This document shows positions 1 to 6,505 of a stretch of DNA of 7,911 bases, piece by piece. The notes under the pieces are model-generated. The model saw only the letters and a list, made by a program, of their open reading frames with translations. It was not told the origin of the DNA and searched no databases. The position numbers and the translations under genes are program-made. The stretch lies in contig DATLBY010000461.1 of assembly GCA_035526665.1 (NCBI GenBank), positions 1-7,911 on the forward strand, written 5' to 3'. Numbering within the stretch: the first letter of the stretch is position 1; the number at the start of each line of letters is the position of its first letter. This DNA comes from DATLBY01 sp035526665. GTDB taxonomy: Bacteria > Acidobacteriota > Terriglobia > Bryobacterales > Bryobacteraceae.

Positions 1-583
1 CGTTGCCGAGGGCCTGGATTTTGACGCCGTCCGGCCCGCTCCCACGAGGAGGCGTATCTCCATAAACCTTATAAAAAGAATCCACCACGTCCATGCCTTG
101 CACCACTTTCGCAAAGGGCACGAACCCGCTCCCATCCAAAGTCCGGTTGTCCGACAGGTTGATGAAGACCTGGGTGGTCCGGGTATTCGGGCCGCTGGTG
201 GCGAACGTCAACGTGCCTCGTTTGTTTTTCTGCTGGGGCGGATCATCCACCATCTTCAACTGACCCCAAAGCTGCGACATCTTGGGATCTTTGTTGATTC
301 CGAACTGCGCCACGAAATTGCGGACTACGCGATAAAATCGGGCTTCGTCATAGAATCCGCTCTTCACCAGTTCGTAATACCGGTCAGCGGCGTGAGGGGC
401 CCAGGCACGCGTAACCTCAAGTACGACCGGACCCTTGCTGGTGTCCAGCCTGACGCGATAATGATCCGGAGCGTGCGTACCGGTCTTCTGTTTTTCCAGT
501 GTTTCAGGCTTTTTCTCCGGAGCGGTAGAGCAGCCGGCCAGCAGACCAGCCACTAAAACCCAGGTGAGTTTTCTATTTCGCAT
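1..583 (-). CDS. Cyclophilin-type peptidyl-prolyl cis-trans isomerase, lipoprotein (3' end cut by window edge)
   Basis: Catalyses cis-trans isomerisation of X-Pro bonds and probably helps proteins fold in the periplasm. The visible 194 residues begin MRNRKLTWVL, followed by a hydrophobic stretch and a lipobox L-L-A-G-C with the lipidated Cys at residue 18. A charged linker of about 20 residues follows, and the cyclophilin fold starts near residue 42. Family motifs seen are FYRVVRNFVAQFG (83-95, with the Arg and Gln matching active-site Arg55 and Gln63 of human cyclophilin A), GTLTFATSGPNT (123-134), QVFI (138-141, cyclophilin QFFI) and a VVQGMDVVD segment (160-168). The Trp that confers cyclosporin sensitivity in human cyclophilin A is not apparent. 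The ATG at 583-581 overlaps the end of polA by 11 nt, so translation is probably coupled; its own Shine-Dalgarno is weak. The reading frame is open to the window edge. The family call is secure; the client proteins are unknown. Confidence 0.93.
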   Translation of the reverse strand, partial: MRNRKLTWVLVAGLLAGCSTAPEKKPETLEKQKTGTHAPDHYRVRLDTSKGPVVLEVTRAWAPHAADRYYELVKSGFYDEARFYRVVRNFVAQFGINKDPKMSQLWGQLKMVDDPPQQKNKRGTLTFATSGPNTRTTQVFINLSDNRTLDGSGFVPFAKVVQGMDVVDSFYKVYGDTPPRGSGPDGVKIQALGN

Positions 584-3122
584 CGCGCCAATTGGGTCCC
601 ACACCCGCTTCCACCAGCAACGGTACTTCCAGCCTGGCAACGCCTTCCATCTCACGCTTCACCAACTGCTTCAACTCGTCCACCTCTTCGGGCGGCGATT
701 CGAAGAGCAGCTCGTCGTGCACTTGCAGCAGCATCCGGGTGCGATACTTTCTCTCCGTCAACTCGCGGTCGATGCGTATCATCGCGATTTTAATCAGGTC
801 GGCGGCCGTCCCCTGTAACGGGGTGTTGACCGCGGTACGCTCGGCGAACGACCTGGCATTCGGATTCCGTGAGTGCATATCCGGGATGGGCCGCTCACGT
901 CCCAGCAGCGTCTTGGCTACGCCGGTTTCGCGGACCTGTTCCACCGTCCGCTTAATAAATTGTTTTACCCCGTGATAGAGCTCAAAGTAGCTCCGGATGT
1001 ATTCTTCCGCCTCCCGGCGATCGATACCCAGCGAGGTAGCCAATCCAAATGGCGTCTGGCCGTAGACAATTCCGAAATTGACGGCTTTTGCGGCGCGGCG
1101 CATCTCCGGCGTCACCATCAGCGGGCCCACGCGGAACACTTCGGCGGCGGTGCGCGTGTGAATATCTTCTCCATTGCGGAACGCGGCCACCAGCACAGGG
1201 TCGCCGGACATATGCGCCAGTAACCGCAGCTCGATTTGGGAGTAATCCGCGACCACCAGCCGCCACCCCTCCTCGGGAACGAAGGCCGCCCGGATCTCGC
1301 GTCCCAGCCCGGTGCGTATCGGAATGTTCTGCAGATTGGGATTCGAGGAGGAGAGGCGCCCTGTGGCGGCTCCCGTCTGATTTAACGTGGTGTGCAGCCG
1401 CCGGGTCAGCGGATCGATCAGCAGCGGAAGCGCATCCACGTAGGTACCCTTCAGCTTTGAAAGCTGGCGGTACTCCAGAACGAGGCGCGCGATCGGATAA
1501 TCGGCCGCGAGCGACTCCAACACGTCGGCCGCAGTCGAAATTGACTTGCCTTTTCCATACTTTACCGGAGCCGGCAGGTTCAGATCCTCAAAGAGGACCT
1601 TTCCCAGTTGCTGGGGCGAGTTGATGTTGAACGCTTTTCCCGCCGAGTCGTGAATTTCCGCCGCCAGCCGCTGCATTTCCACATCCATGCGCTCCGAAAG
1701 CAGCGCGAGTTGAGCCGGCTCGATGCGAATGCCGGTTTGCTCCATGCGGGCGAGCACATGGGCCAGAGGCAAATCGACCTCATCGTAGATATTGCGAAAG
1801 CCCCGCGCGGTCACCTCCGTGCCCAGTTTTTGGAATAGTTCCAGCGCGCAGTCGGCACGGGCGTCCACGAACGAGCCCAGCTTGCGGTCGAGAAACTTCT
1901 CCGCCAGCACTTCACAGCCGCAGCCCGAGGGATCGGACGACAGCAGGAAGGCGTGCAACATTACGTCTTCACCAAATCCGCGAGCCGTTATCCCTTGCCG
2001 CGCTAAGGCGACGATGGCTCCCTTCACATCATGCGTAATCTTCAGACGGTTCGGATCTTCCAGCAGCGGCCGCAAACTCGGTAGCAGTTCCAGTGGAACC
2101 CCGCGCGCTTCGCCCGGCCGCCAGGCAAGGCCGACCGCCGAGTCCACCGCCACGGAAACCACAGCCTGCGGCGGGATACCCGCCAGAAACTCTTCGATCT
2201 CCCCGGTGGCCGTCAGGCTGCGGTAGTCCTTGCCGGCAGTCGATTCCGCCGGCCCCAGCTCTTTCAAAAAACTGAAGAATTCCAGGTCCTTATAGACACT
2301 TTTGAGTGCGCTTATTTCAGGTTCCTGCGCCATCACTGCGTCGAGGCACCATTCAATGGGGATCTCCGTCTCGATAGTCGCCAGCTTTTTGCTCATCAGG
2401 ATCTGATCACGGTGGTTTTGCAGGCTCTCGCGATACATCTTCCGCTCCACCTCGGCGGCGTGCTCCAGGGCGTTTTCCACGGTGCCGAAGCGCTGAATCA
2501 GATCACGCGCTCCCTTGTCGCCGATTCCCGGCGCTCCCGGAATGTTGTCGACCGAGTCGCCCTTCAAGGCCAGCAGGTCGGCTACGGCGCCAGGTGGAAC
2601 TCCCATGAATTCTTCAGTTTTGGCAGGATCATACCAGGTATCGTCCTTCATGGGATTCAACATCGAAACCCGGTCTGTCACCAACTGCAGCATGTCCTTA
2701 TCACTCGACACGATGACTACGTCTACTTTCCCGGTCTCCTCGGCACGCCGCGTAATCGCGCCGATCACGTCATCCGCCTCAAACGCGGCAAACTCAAGAA
2801 TGGGAATGCGCATCGCCTCCAGCAGGCGCCGGACGTAAGGAATCTGCTCCCCCAAATCCGGAGGCATTTCCGAGCGGTTTGCCTTGTATGCGGTGAACGC
2901 TTCCGACCGGAAAGTAGGCCCTTCGCTTTCGAAAACGGCAGCGATGTACTCGGGTTTATATGAGGTCAGCAGCTTGCGCAGCATGTTGTGGAAGATATAG
3001 ACCGCTTCCGTTGATACGCCTCTGGTGGTGCGCATCGGAGGCGCGCCGCTGCGGGCACGCGCATGGTAGGCCCGGAAAATGAACCCGAAGGTGTCAATCA
3101 GAAAGAGGCGGGGCCGGGACAT
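573..3122 (-). CDS. polA: DNA polymerase I (849 aa)
   Basis: Fills gaps, removes RNA primers and acts in excision repair. N-terminal 5' nuclease domain (about 1-290): LID at 8-10, E115/D117/D118 in FEADDVIG, D141/D143 in SSDKDM, and D189/D192 in the helix-hairpin-helix region KGDSVDNIPG. The position of E. coli D63 is Glu65. The 3'-5' exonuclease-like domain (about 300-500) is degenerate: the DxE motif reads DSA (327-329), and F418 and R422 stand where Tyr497 and Asp501 are in E. coli; D365 is kept. The polymerase domain is intact: TGRL 587-590, motif A DYSQIELR (626-633), motif B RRAAKAVNFGIVYG (675-688, with K679, F683, Y687) and motif C LLQVHDELLFE (798-808, with D803/E804). The ATG at 3122 was chosen because MSRPRLFLID matches the usual PolA N-terminus. 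An in-frame ATG 100 codons upstream would run into lpxC and adds no PolA-like residues. TAGG lies 6 nt upstream as a weak Shine-Dalgarno. Confidence 0.98.
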   Translation of the reverse strand: MSRPRLFLIDTFGFIFRAYHARARSGAPPMRTTRGVSTEAVYIFHNMLRKLLTSYKPEYIAAVFESEGPTFRSEAFTAYKANRSEMPPDLGEQIPYVRRLLEAMRIPILEFAAFEADDVIGAITRRAEETGKVDVVIVSSDKDMLQLVTDRVSMLNPMKDDTWYDPAKTEEFMGVPPGAVADLLALKGDSVDNIPGAPGIGDKGARDLIQRFGTVENALEHAAEVERKMYRESLQNHRDQILMSKKLATIETEIPIEWCLDAVMAQEPEISALKSVYKDLEFFSFLKELGPAESTAGKDYRSLTATGEIEEFLAGIPPQAVVSVAVDSAVGLAWRPGEARGVPLELLPSLRPLLEDPNRLKITHDVKGAIVALARQGITARGFGEDVMLHAFLLSSDPSGCGCEVLAEKFLDRKLGSFVDARADCALELFQKLGTEVTARGFRNIYDEVDLPLAHVLARMEQTGIRIEPAQLALLSERMDVEMQRLAAEIHDSAGKAFNINSPQQLGKVLFEDLNLPAPVKYGKGKSISTAADVLESLAADYPIARLVLEYRQLSKLKGTYVDALPLLIDPLTRRLHTTLNQTGAATGRLSSSNPNLQNIPIRTGLGREIRAAFVPEEGWRLVVADYSQIELRLLAHMSGDPVLVAAFRNGEDIHTRTAAEVFRVGPLMVTPEMRRAAKAVNFGIVYGQTPFGLATSLGIDRREAEEYIRSYFELYHGVKQFIKRTVEQVRETGVAKTLLGRERPIPDMHSRNPNARSFAERTAVNTPLQGTAADLIKIAMIRIDRELTERKYRTRMLLQVHDELLFESPPEEVDELKQLVKREMEGVARLEVPLLVEAGVGPNWRDAK

Positions 3123-3328
3123 GACTTGCCTATGATACCGTAAGCTCCACGGACCCGGATCGAGGCTATTCCGCCACAGGTTGCGTGCTAAGGTGTGGCG
3201 TAAAAGCCACACATTGCCGGGCCGGGACACATTCTTTTCAAGAACTTCCAATACCGGTGTAAGAAATGCTAACCTAAGGACTTCGCGGACCGTTTCCGCT
3301 TTCATGCGTTCATTTTCGGAGAACTCGA
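3123..3328. promoter_or_regulatory. Divergent intergenic region between polA and lpxC
   Basis: This 206-nt gap separates the starts of two divergent genes, so it should hold promoters for both the polA-cyclophilin unit (leftward) and the lpxC cluster (rightward). I could not find a convincing sigma70-type -35/-10 pair on either strand: candidate boxes such as TTGAAA on the minus strand lack a good -10 at 16-18 nt. It contains three complementary arms at 3172-3212 (separate entry). The open frame that extends polA upstream through it has no PolA homology and is taken as chance. Confidence 0.6.
3172..3212. repeat. Three alternating inverted-repeat arms in polA/lpxC intergenic region
   Basis: Arm A is CGCCACA (3172-3178), arm B is GTGTGGCG (3193-3200) and arm C is GCCACAC (3206-3212). 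B and C form a perfect 7-bp inverted repeat (GTGTGGC / GCCACAC) with a 6-nt loop. A and B can also form a perfect 7-bp pair (CGCCACA / TGTGGCG) with a loop of about 15 nt. B cannot pair with both at once, so the arms could form mutually exclusive hairpins in the polA 5' leader, or the palindrome could be a regulator-binding operator. There is no U-run, so a simple terminator is unlikely. Confidence 0.5.
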
Positions 3329-3331
3329 TTG
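3318..3331 (+). promoter_or_regulatory. Ribosome binding site that fixes the TTG start of lpxC
   Basis: GGAG at 3318-3321 sits 7 nt before TTG at 3329-3331. There is no ATG or GTG in the same frame nearby that fits LpxC. The upstream ATG at 3304 is in another frame and stops after 11 codons. The Shine-Dalgarno spacing and the expected LpxC N-terminus (TTLQRPVEASGVGLHSG) both support the TTG. Confidence 0.8.
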
Positions 3332-4219
3332 CGGTTTGAAACGACGCTCCAGCGTCCGGTGGAAGCATCCGGCGTGGGGCTTCACAGCGGAGTTCCCGTA
3401 TCCATCCGCATTGTTCCCGCACCTGCCTCCACCGGAATCGTCTTTCAGAGAACCGACCTCGATAATTTCCAGATACCCGCCAGCTGGCGCCATGTCGCCC
3501 GCGTCAGTTATGCCACCAGCCTGATGCGGCAGGGCGTGCTCATCTCCACCACGGAGCATCTCCTTAGTGCTCTCTACAGTATGGGGATCGACAACGCGAT
3601 TATCGAAATCGATAATCTGGAAGTGCCGATTCTGGATGGCAGCGGCCTGCCGCTGGTGGAGTTGATCCAGGCGGCCGGGATCCGGACCTACCGGCGGCGC
3701 CGAAAGTATTTGCGAATCCGCCGCCCGGTATCGGTGGTGGGCGGCGGAAAACGCATTTCGATTATCCCCTCGGACCGCTTCCTGCTCACCTGTGATATTT
3801 TCTTCGATCATCCCTTTGTCGGTCATCAATCACTTGAGATAGAGGTCACCCCCGAACGCTACGCGACCGACATCGCGCCGGCCCGTACGTTTGGATTCGA
3901 GTGGGAACTGGACCAGATGCGTAACATGGGGCTGATCCGCGGAGCCAATCTGGATAACGCGGTCTGCTTCAACCGTGACGAGCCCATGAATCCGGAAGGA
4001 TTGCGCTTCCGGGATGAGTGCTGCCGGCACAAAGTGCTCGACCTTATCGGAGATCTGGCATTGATCGGCAGGCCTCTGCTCGGCCACGTGATCGCGGAAC
4101 GGGCGGGACACGCCATGCACGCGGCGCTGGTGGCGCAGATCATGTCCGACCCGTCACTGTACGAAATTCTCAGCTTTGATCAGCTTGCCGATCGCGTCGC
4201 CCACGCGCTCGTATCCTAG
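3329..4219 (+). CDS. lpxC: UDP-3-O-acyl-N-acetylglucosamine deacetylase
   Basis: Cytoplasmic zinc enzyme that removes the N-acetyl group from UDP-3-O-acyl-GlcNAc, the committed step of lipid A synthesis. The 296-residue protein is close to the usual length of about 300. Family landmarks in order: GVGLHSG (15-21), TTEHLLSAL (74-82) with zinc ligand His77 and the adjacent Glu76, DGSGLPLV (103-110), ARTFGF (185-190) with the following GLIRGANLDNAV stretch, RHKVLDLIGD (233-242) with zinc ligands His234 and Asp238, and GHAMH (260-264) with His261. These correspond to H79, H238, D242 and H265 of E. coli LpxC. It starts with TTG behind a good Shine-Dalgarno. Only 5 nt separate its stop from the next gene, so it is the probable first gene of a three-gene envelope-lipid cluster. 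In many bacteria lpxC lies near cell-division or fatty-acid genes; here it sits beside polA and a phosphatidyltransferase. Confidence 0.97.
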   Translation: MRFETTLQRPVEASGVGLHSGVPVSIRIVPAPASTGIVFQRTDLDNFQIPASWRHVARVSYATSLMRQGVLISTTEHLLSALYSMGIDNAIIEIDNLEVPILDGSGLPLVELIQAAGIRTYRRRRKYLRIRRPVSVVGGGKRISIIPSDRFLLTCDIFFDHPFVGHQSLEIEVTPERYATDIAPARTFGFEWELDQMRNMGLIRGANLDNAVCFNRDEPMNPEGLRFRDECCRHKVLDLIGDLALIGRPLLGHVIAERAGHAMHAALVAQIMSDPSLYEILSFDQLADRVAHALVS

Positions 4220-4224
4220 CCGGG

Positions 4225-4779
4225 ATGCGGGCACTACTCACGCCGCCCAATCTGCTGACGCTTGCGCGTATGGCGCTTACCCCGCTGATTGCGCGCAGCA
4301 TTCTTGCTCGCGATTGCCCGCGGGCACTGCTCCTGCTGGCGCTCGCCGCTGCCACGGATGCGATTGACGGTTTCCTGGCCCGGCGCTACAACTGGTCTAC
4401 CCGTGTAGGATCGTACCTGGATCCGATCGCCGATAAACTGCTGCTTACTTCGGCCTACGTCTGTCTGGGATTCGCCGGGTTGGCGCCCGCCTGGCTCGTC
4501 TGGCTGATCGCCGGAAGAGATCTTGCCATTCTTAGCATGGCCGTGATCGCCGTACTCGTCACCAGTTACCGGGATTTCCCACCCACCCGTTTAGGTAAGC
4601 TGAGCACCGTAGTTCAGGTCTTCAGCGGTACGGCGATTCTGATGCAATGCGCGTTTCCCGGTTTGCCGCCGATGACAACGCCTCTGGTCTGGATCACGGC
4701 GGCAATTACCGCGGTGAGCGGCGTCCATTATGTAATCCTCGCTCTGCACCGCTTCCTGCATCGTCCGCGGATCAATTGA
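4225..4779 (+). CDS. CDP-alcohol phosphatidyltransferase (PgsA-like or CMP-forming cardiolipin synthase-like)
   Basis: Inner-membrane enzyme that transfers a phosphatidyl group from CDP-diacylglycerol to an alcohol. The complete family signature is present at residues 45-70: D45, D48-G49, A52-R53, G62, D66 and D70 (pattern D-x2-DG-x2-AR-x8-G-x3-D-x3-D). Its 184 residues match PgsA length (about 180-190). Several hydrophobic stretches (about 10-28, 33-46, 72-92, 93-112, 131-150, 152-176) fit a six-helix protein. The likeliest acceptor is glycerol-3-phosphate (PgsA, giving phosphatidylglycerol-phosphate). The GRDLAIL segment in the third helix region also resembles the CMP-forming cardiolipin synthases, so no symbol is given. 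It starts 5 nt after the lpxC stop with little Shine-Dalgarno, suggesting translational coupling. Confidence 0.9.
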   Translation: MRALLTPPNLLTLARMALTPLIARSILARDCPRALLLLALAAATDAIDGFLARRYNWSTRVGSYLDPIADKLLLTSAYVCLGFAGLAPAWLVWLIAGRDLAILSMAVIAVLVTSYRDFPPTRLGKLSTVVQVFSGTAILMQCAFPGLPPMTTPLVWITAAITAVSGVHYVILALHRFLHRPRIN

Positions 4780-4789
4780 ATGCCCGCAT

Positions 4790-4804
4790 GAGGTCCGCAA
4801 AATG
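4790..4804 (+). promoter_or_regulatory. Ribosome binding site of the HI0933-family gene
   Basis: GAGGT at 4790-4794 lies 7 nt before the ATG at 4802. This is one of the clearest Shine-Dalgarno sites in the window and supports that start over other candidates. It falls in the 22-nt gap after the phosphatidyltransferase stop. Confidence 0.75.
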
Positions 4805-5974
4805 CAGTTCGACGTAGTGATTATCGGCGGAGGAGCGGCGGGCCTGCTGTGCGCCGCCGAGGCGGGCAGGCGCGGCCGGAGCGTGGCGCTGCTGGAACAT
4901 GCACCCGAAGTGGGAAAGAAAATCCTCATCTCGGGAGGCGGCCGCTGCAATTTCACCAACATCCATTGCAAGCCGGAGAACTTCCTGTCCGCCAACCCGC
5001 ACTTCTGCAAATCGGCGCTGGCCCGCTATCCCCCGCGCGAATTCATTCGCCTGCTGGAGAAGCACCGGATCGCGTACTACGAGAAGACTCTCGGTCAACT
5101 TTTTTGCGAGCGCTCGGCGCGGGATATCGTCCGGATGCTAAGAGAGGAATGCGACGCCAGCCGTGTCCGGATCTTCGAAAGCTGCGCGGTCACGAGCGTA
5201 GACCGCGGCACGGAGTTTCACGTCTCCACGAACTCGGGTGAATTCGTCTGCCGGTCTTTGGTGATCGCGAGCGGCGGCCTTTCGATTCCCAAGATGGGGG
5301 CCACTGCTTTTGGCTACCGCGTGGCAGAGCAGTTCGGTTTGAAAATCCGGCCCTGCCGTCCCGCCCTGGTTCCCCTCACGTTCGCCGATCCGGATCGAAA
5401 ACGATATTGCGATCTTTCCGGCGTATCGACGGAGGTGATCGCACGCGTAAACGGGCAGCAGTTCCGGGAGAAGATGCTCATCACGCATCGAGGAATGAGC
5501 GGTCCCGCAATTCTCCAGATATCCTCCTACTGGAGGCCGGGAGAGGCGATCTTGCTGGATCTGCTGCCGGGCCGTGATGCAGCGGCGGAACTGAAACAGC
5601 GCAAGCTTGCCGGTGACCGCGGCGAGATCCGATCGGTGATTGGCGGGTGGATTCCAAAGCGGATCGCGGACCGCTGGTTCGAGCTGCAGGGCCCGGTAAA
5701 ACCCATTCTGAAGACGACTGACCAGGAACTGGAAGCGGTAGCCGGGAAACTACATTGCTGGCGTCTGCTGCCAAATGGCACGGAAGGCTACGACAAGGCC
5801 GAAGTAACGGCGGGCGGCGTAGACACCAATGAATTGTCGTCGAAGACAATGGAGTCGAACAGAATCCCCGGCCTCTACTTTATCGGCGAAGTGGTGGACG
5901 TGACGGGTCACTTAGGCGGGTTCAATTTCCAGTGGGCGTGGGCCTCAGGGTTTTGTGCGGGGCAATTTGTGTAA
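4802..5974 (+). CDS. HI0933/YhiN-family NAD(P)/FAD-dependent oxidoreductase
   Basis: Flavoprotein of the HI0933/YhiN (BaiN-like) family; the physiological substrate is not known for most members. The N-terminal Rossmann FAD-binding motif is GGGAAG (residues 9-14), preceded by FDVVIIG and followed by an acidic residue at the end of beta-2 (LLE, 31-32). The family signature ISGGGRCNFTN is at 43-53. LVIASGGLSIPKMGATAFGY (153-172) is the second nucleotide-proximal motif. The C-terminal FAD-contact block runs from VTAGGV (about 335) through PGLYFIGEVVDV (356-367) to GGFNFQWAWASG (372-383). The length of 390 aa is typical for the family. No signal peptide, so cytoplasmic. It lies 22 nt after the phosphatidyltransferase, same strand, and is probably co-transcribed. 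Family members near bile-acid genes reduce steroid double bonds; nothing here supports that role. Confidence 0.93.
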   Translation: MQFDVVIIGGGAAGLLCAAEAGRRGRSVALLEHAPEVGKKILISGGGRCNFTNIHCKPENFLSANPHFCKSALARYPPREFIRLLEKHRIAYYEKTLGQLFCERSARDIVRMLREECDASRVRIFESCAVTSVDRGTEFHVSTNSGEFVCRSLVIASGGLSIPKMGATAFGYRVAEQFGLKIRPCRPALVPLTFADPDRKRYCDLSGVSTEVIARVNGQQFREKMLITHRGMSGPAILQISSYWRPGEAILLDLLPGRDAAAELKQRKLAGDRGEIRSVIGGWIPKRIADRWFELQGPVKPILKTTDQELEAVAGKLHCWRLLPNGTEGYDKAEVTAGGVDTNELSSKTMESNRIPGLYFIGEVVDVTGHLGGFNFQWAWASGFCAGQFV

Positions 5975-6020
5975 GCAACATCGCTGTTATGTCTAGGGCC
6001 GCTGCTGCGTCTAACGCAAC

Positions 6021-6422
6021 ATGGCACGAATCCTGGTAATTTTGATTTGCGCGGCATTTCTGACGGCTGCTACGCCCGAGGAGACGGTCGTTTTCGCAGG
6101 CGTTCCTTCTGTGCGTGTAGATACAGCCGGACTCGATCCCGATGCGCGGCGGCTTAGCCCTGAGGACGGCAAGAAGTACGCGTGCAGAATCGTCGCAAGA
6201 AAGAAAAAATTTTACTGGGCCAGCCGCGGTGACAAAGAGCTGATCCGGTCGGAGGCTGGTGACTTCACCTACTTCATCTCGCCGGAGGGTACGGGGTACA
6301 TCAAAATCTACAAGGGAACTCCCGGCGGCGCTGCCCCCAATTCGCTTTTCGGATACCTGGAGCAGCTCAGCTCCGGTTTGAAGACTGTCACCTATTTCGG
6401 CAAGAGCACGGCGGTACAGTAG
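6021..6422 (+). CDS. Small secreted protein of unknown function (133 aa)
   Basis: No family recognised with confidence. Residues 1-17 (MARILVILICAAFLTAA) form a short signal peptide with one Arg, a hydrophobic core and an A-A end, so export to the periplasm is likely; there is no lipobox. The mature part is polar, with a basic patch RIVARKKKFYWASRG (56-70) followed by FTYFISPEGTGYIKIYKG (82-99), alternating aromatic and polar residues that suggest beta structure. One Cys (55) remains in the mature part. The Shine-Dalgarno before the ATG is weak. The gene lies 46 nt after the flavoprotein gene, and its stop is 12 nt before the ATG at 6435 that may begin the TonB receptor, so it may share a transcript with the receptor. 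I have an impression of similar short secreted proteins in acidobacterial genomes but cannot name one. Confidence 0.75.
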   Translation: MARILVILICAAFLTAATPEETVVFAGVPSVRVDTAGLDPDARRLSPEDGKKYACRIVARKKKFYWASRGDKELIRSEAGDFTYFISPEGTGYIKIYKGTPGGAAPNSLFGYLEQLSSGLKTVTYFGKSTAVQ

Positions 6423-6434
6423 GCTTTACGGCGC

Positions 6435-6505
6435 ATGAGAAAATAGCGGGGAAAGCGAGATCGAAAATTCAACGTTATTATTGTGCCGCGATCCTGGCGG
6501 CATCC
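6435..6505 (+). other. Out-of-frame signal-peptide leader of the TonB-dependent receptor
   Basis: An ATG at 6435 reads M-R-K and then hits TAG at 6444-6446. If reading slips back one base in the AAAA run (6440-6443), or one A were added, the frame continues as MRKIAGKARSKIQRYYCAAI and on through LAASMTLCLPVAA into the receptor. That is a textbook signal peptide: basic N-region, hydrophobic core, A-A cleavage site before Glu. In the receptor's own frame there is no ATG, GTG or TTG between 6419 and 6506; only ATA (6443), ATT (6467) and CTG (6494) occur. Possible explanations are a sequencing or assembly error, a real one-base deletion, slippage-based expression control, or an ATT start at 6467 (GCGAG about 7 nt upstream). 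Confidence 0.55.

Noticed and set aside
98..556. A 152-codon plus-strand frame.
   Set aside because: It is the antisense shadow of the cyclophilin gene, which has a lipobox and family motifs.
3111..3229. An 11-nt direct repeat GGGCCGGGACA at 3111-3121 and 3219-3229, one copy spanning the polA start codon and the other giving an in-frame GTG about 108 nt upstream.
   Set aside because: Short and GC-rich, only two copies; the GTG would add 36 residues unlike PolA. Probably chance.
3239..3275. An extracytoplasmic-sigma-like AGAACTT followed by TGCTAA upstream of lpxC.
   Set aside because: The spacing of about 19 nt is too long for a sigma-E-type promoter (about 15-16 nt), and the first box is imperfect.
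3123..3422. A 100-codon in-frame upstream extension of polA, starting inside lpxC.
   Set aside because: The added residues do not resemble PolA, overlap the lpxC start on the other strand, and MSRPRLFLID at 3122 is the expected N-terminus.
3302..3829. A 175-codon frame on the minus strand over lpxC.
   Set aside because: It lies fully antisense to a well-supported gene, has no recognisable motifs, and is typical of shadow frames in GC-rich DNA.
5975..6020. Possible terminator or promoter in the 46-nt gap after the flavoprotein gene.
   Set aside because: No stem with a following T-run and no convincing -35/-10 pair could be found.
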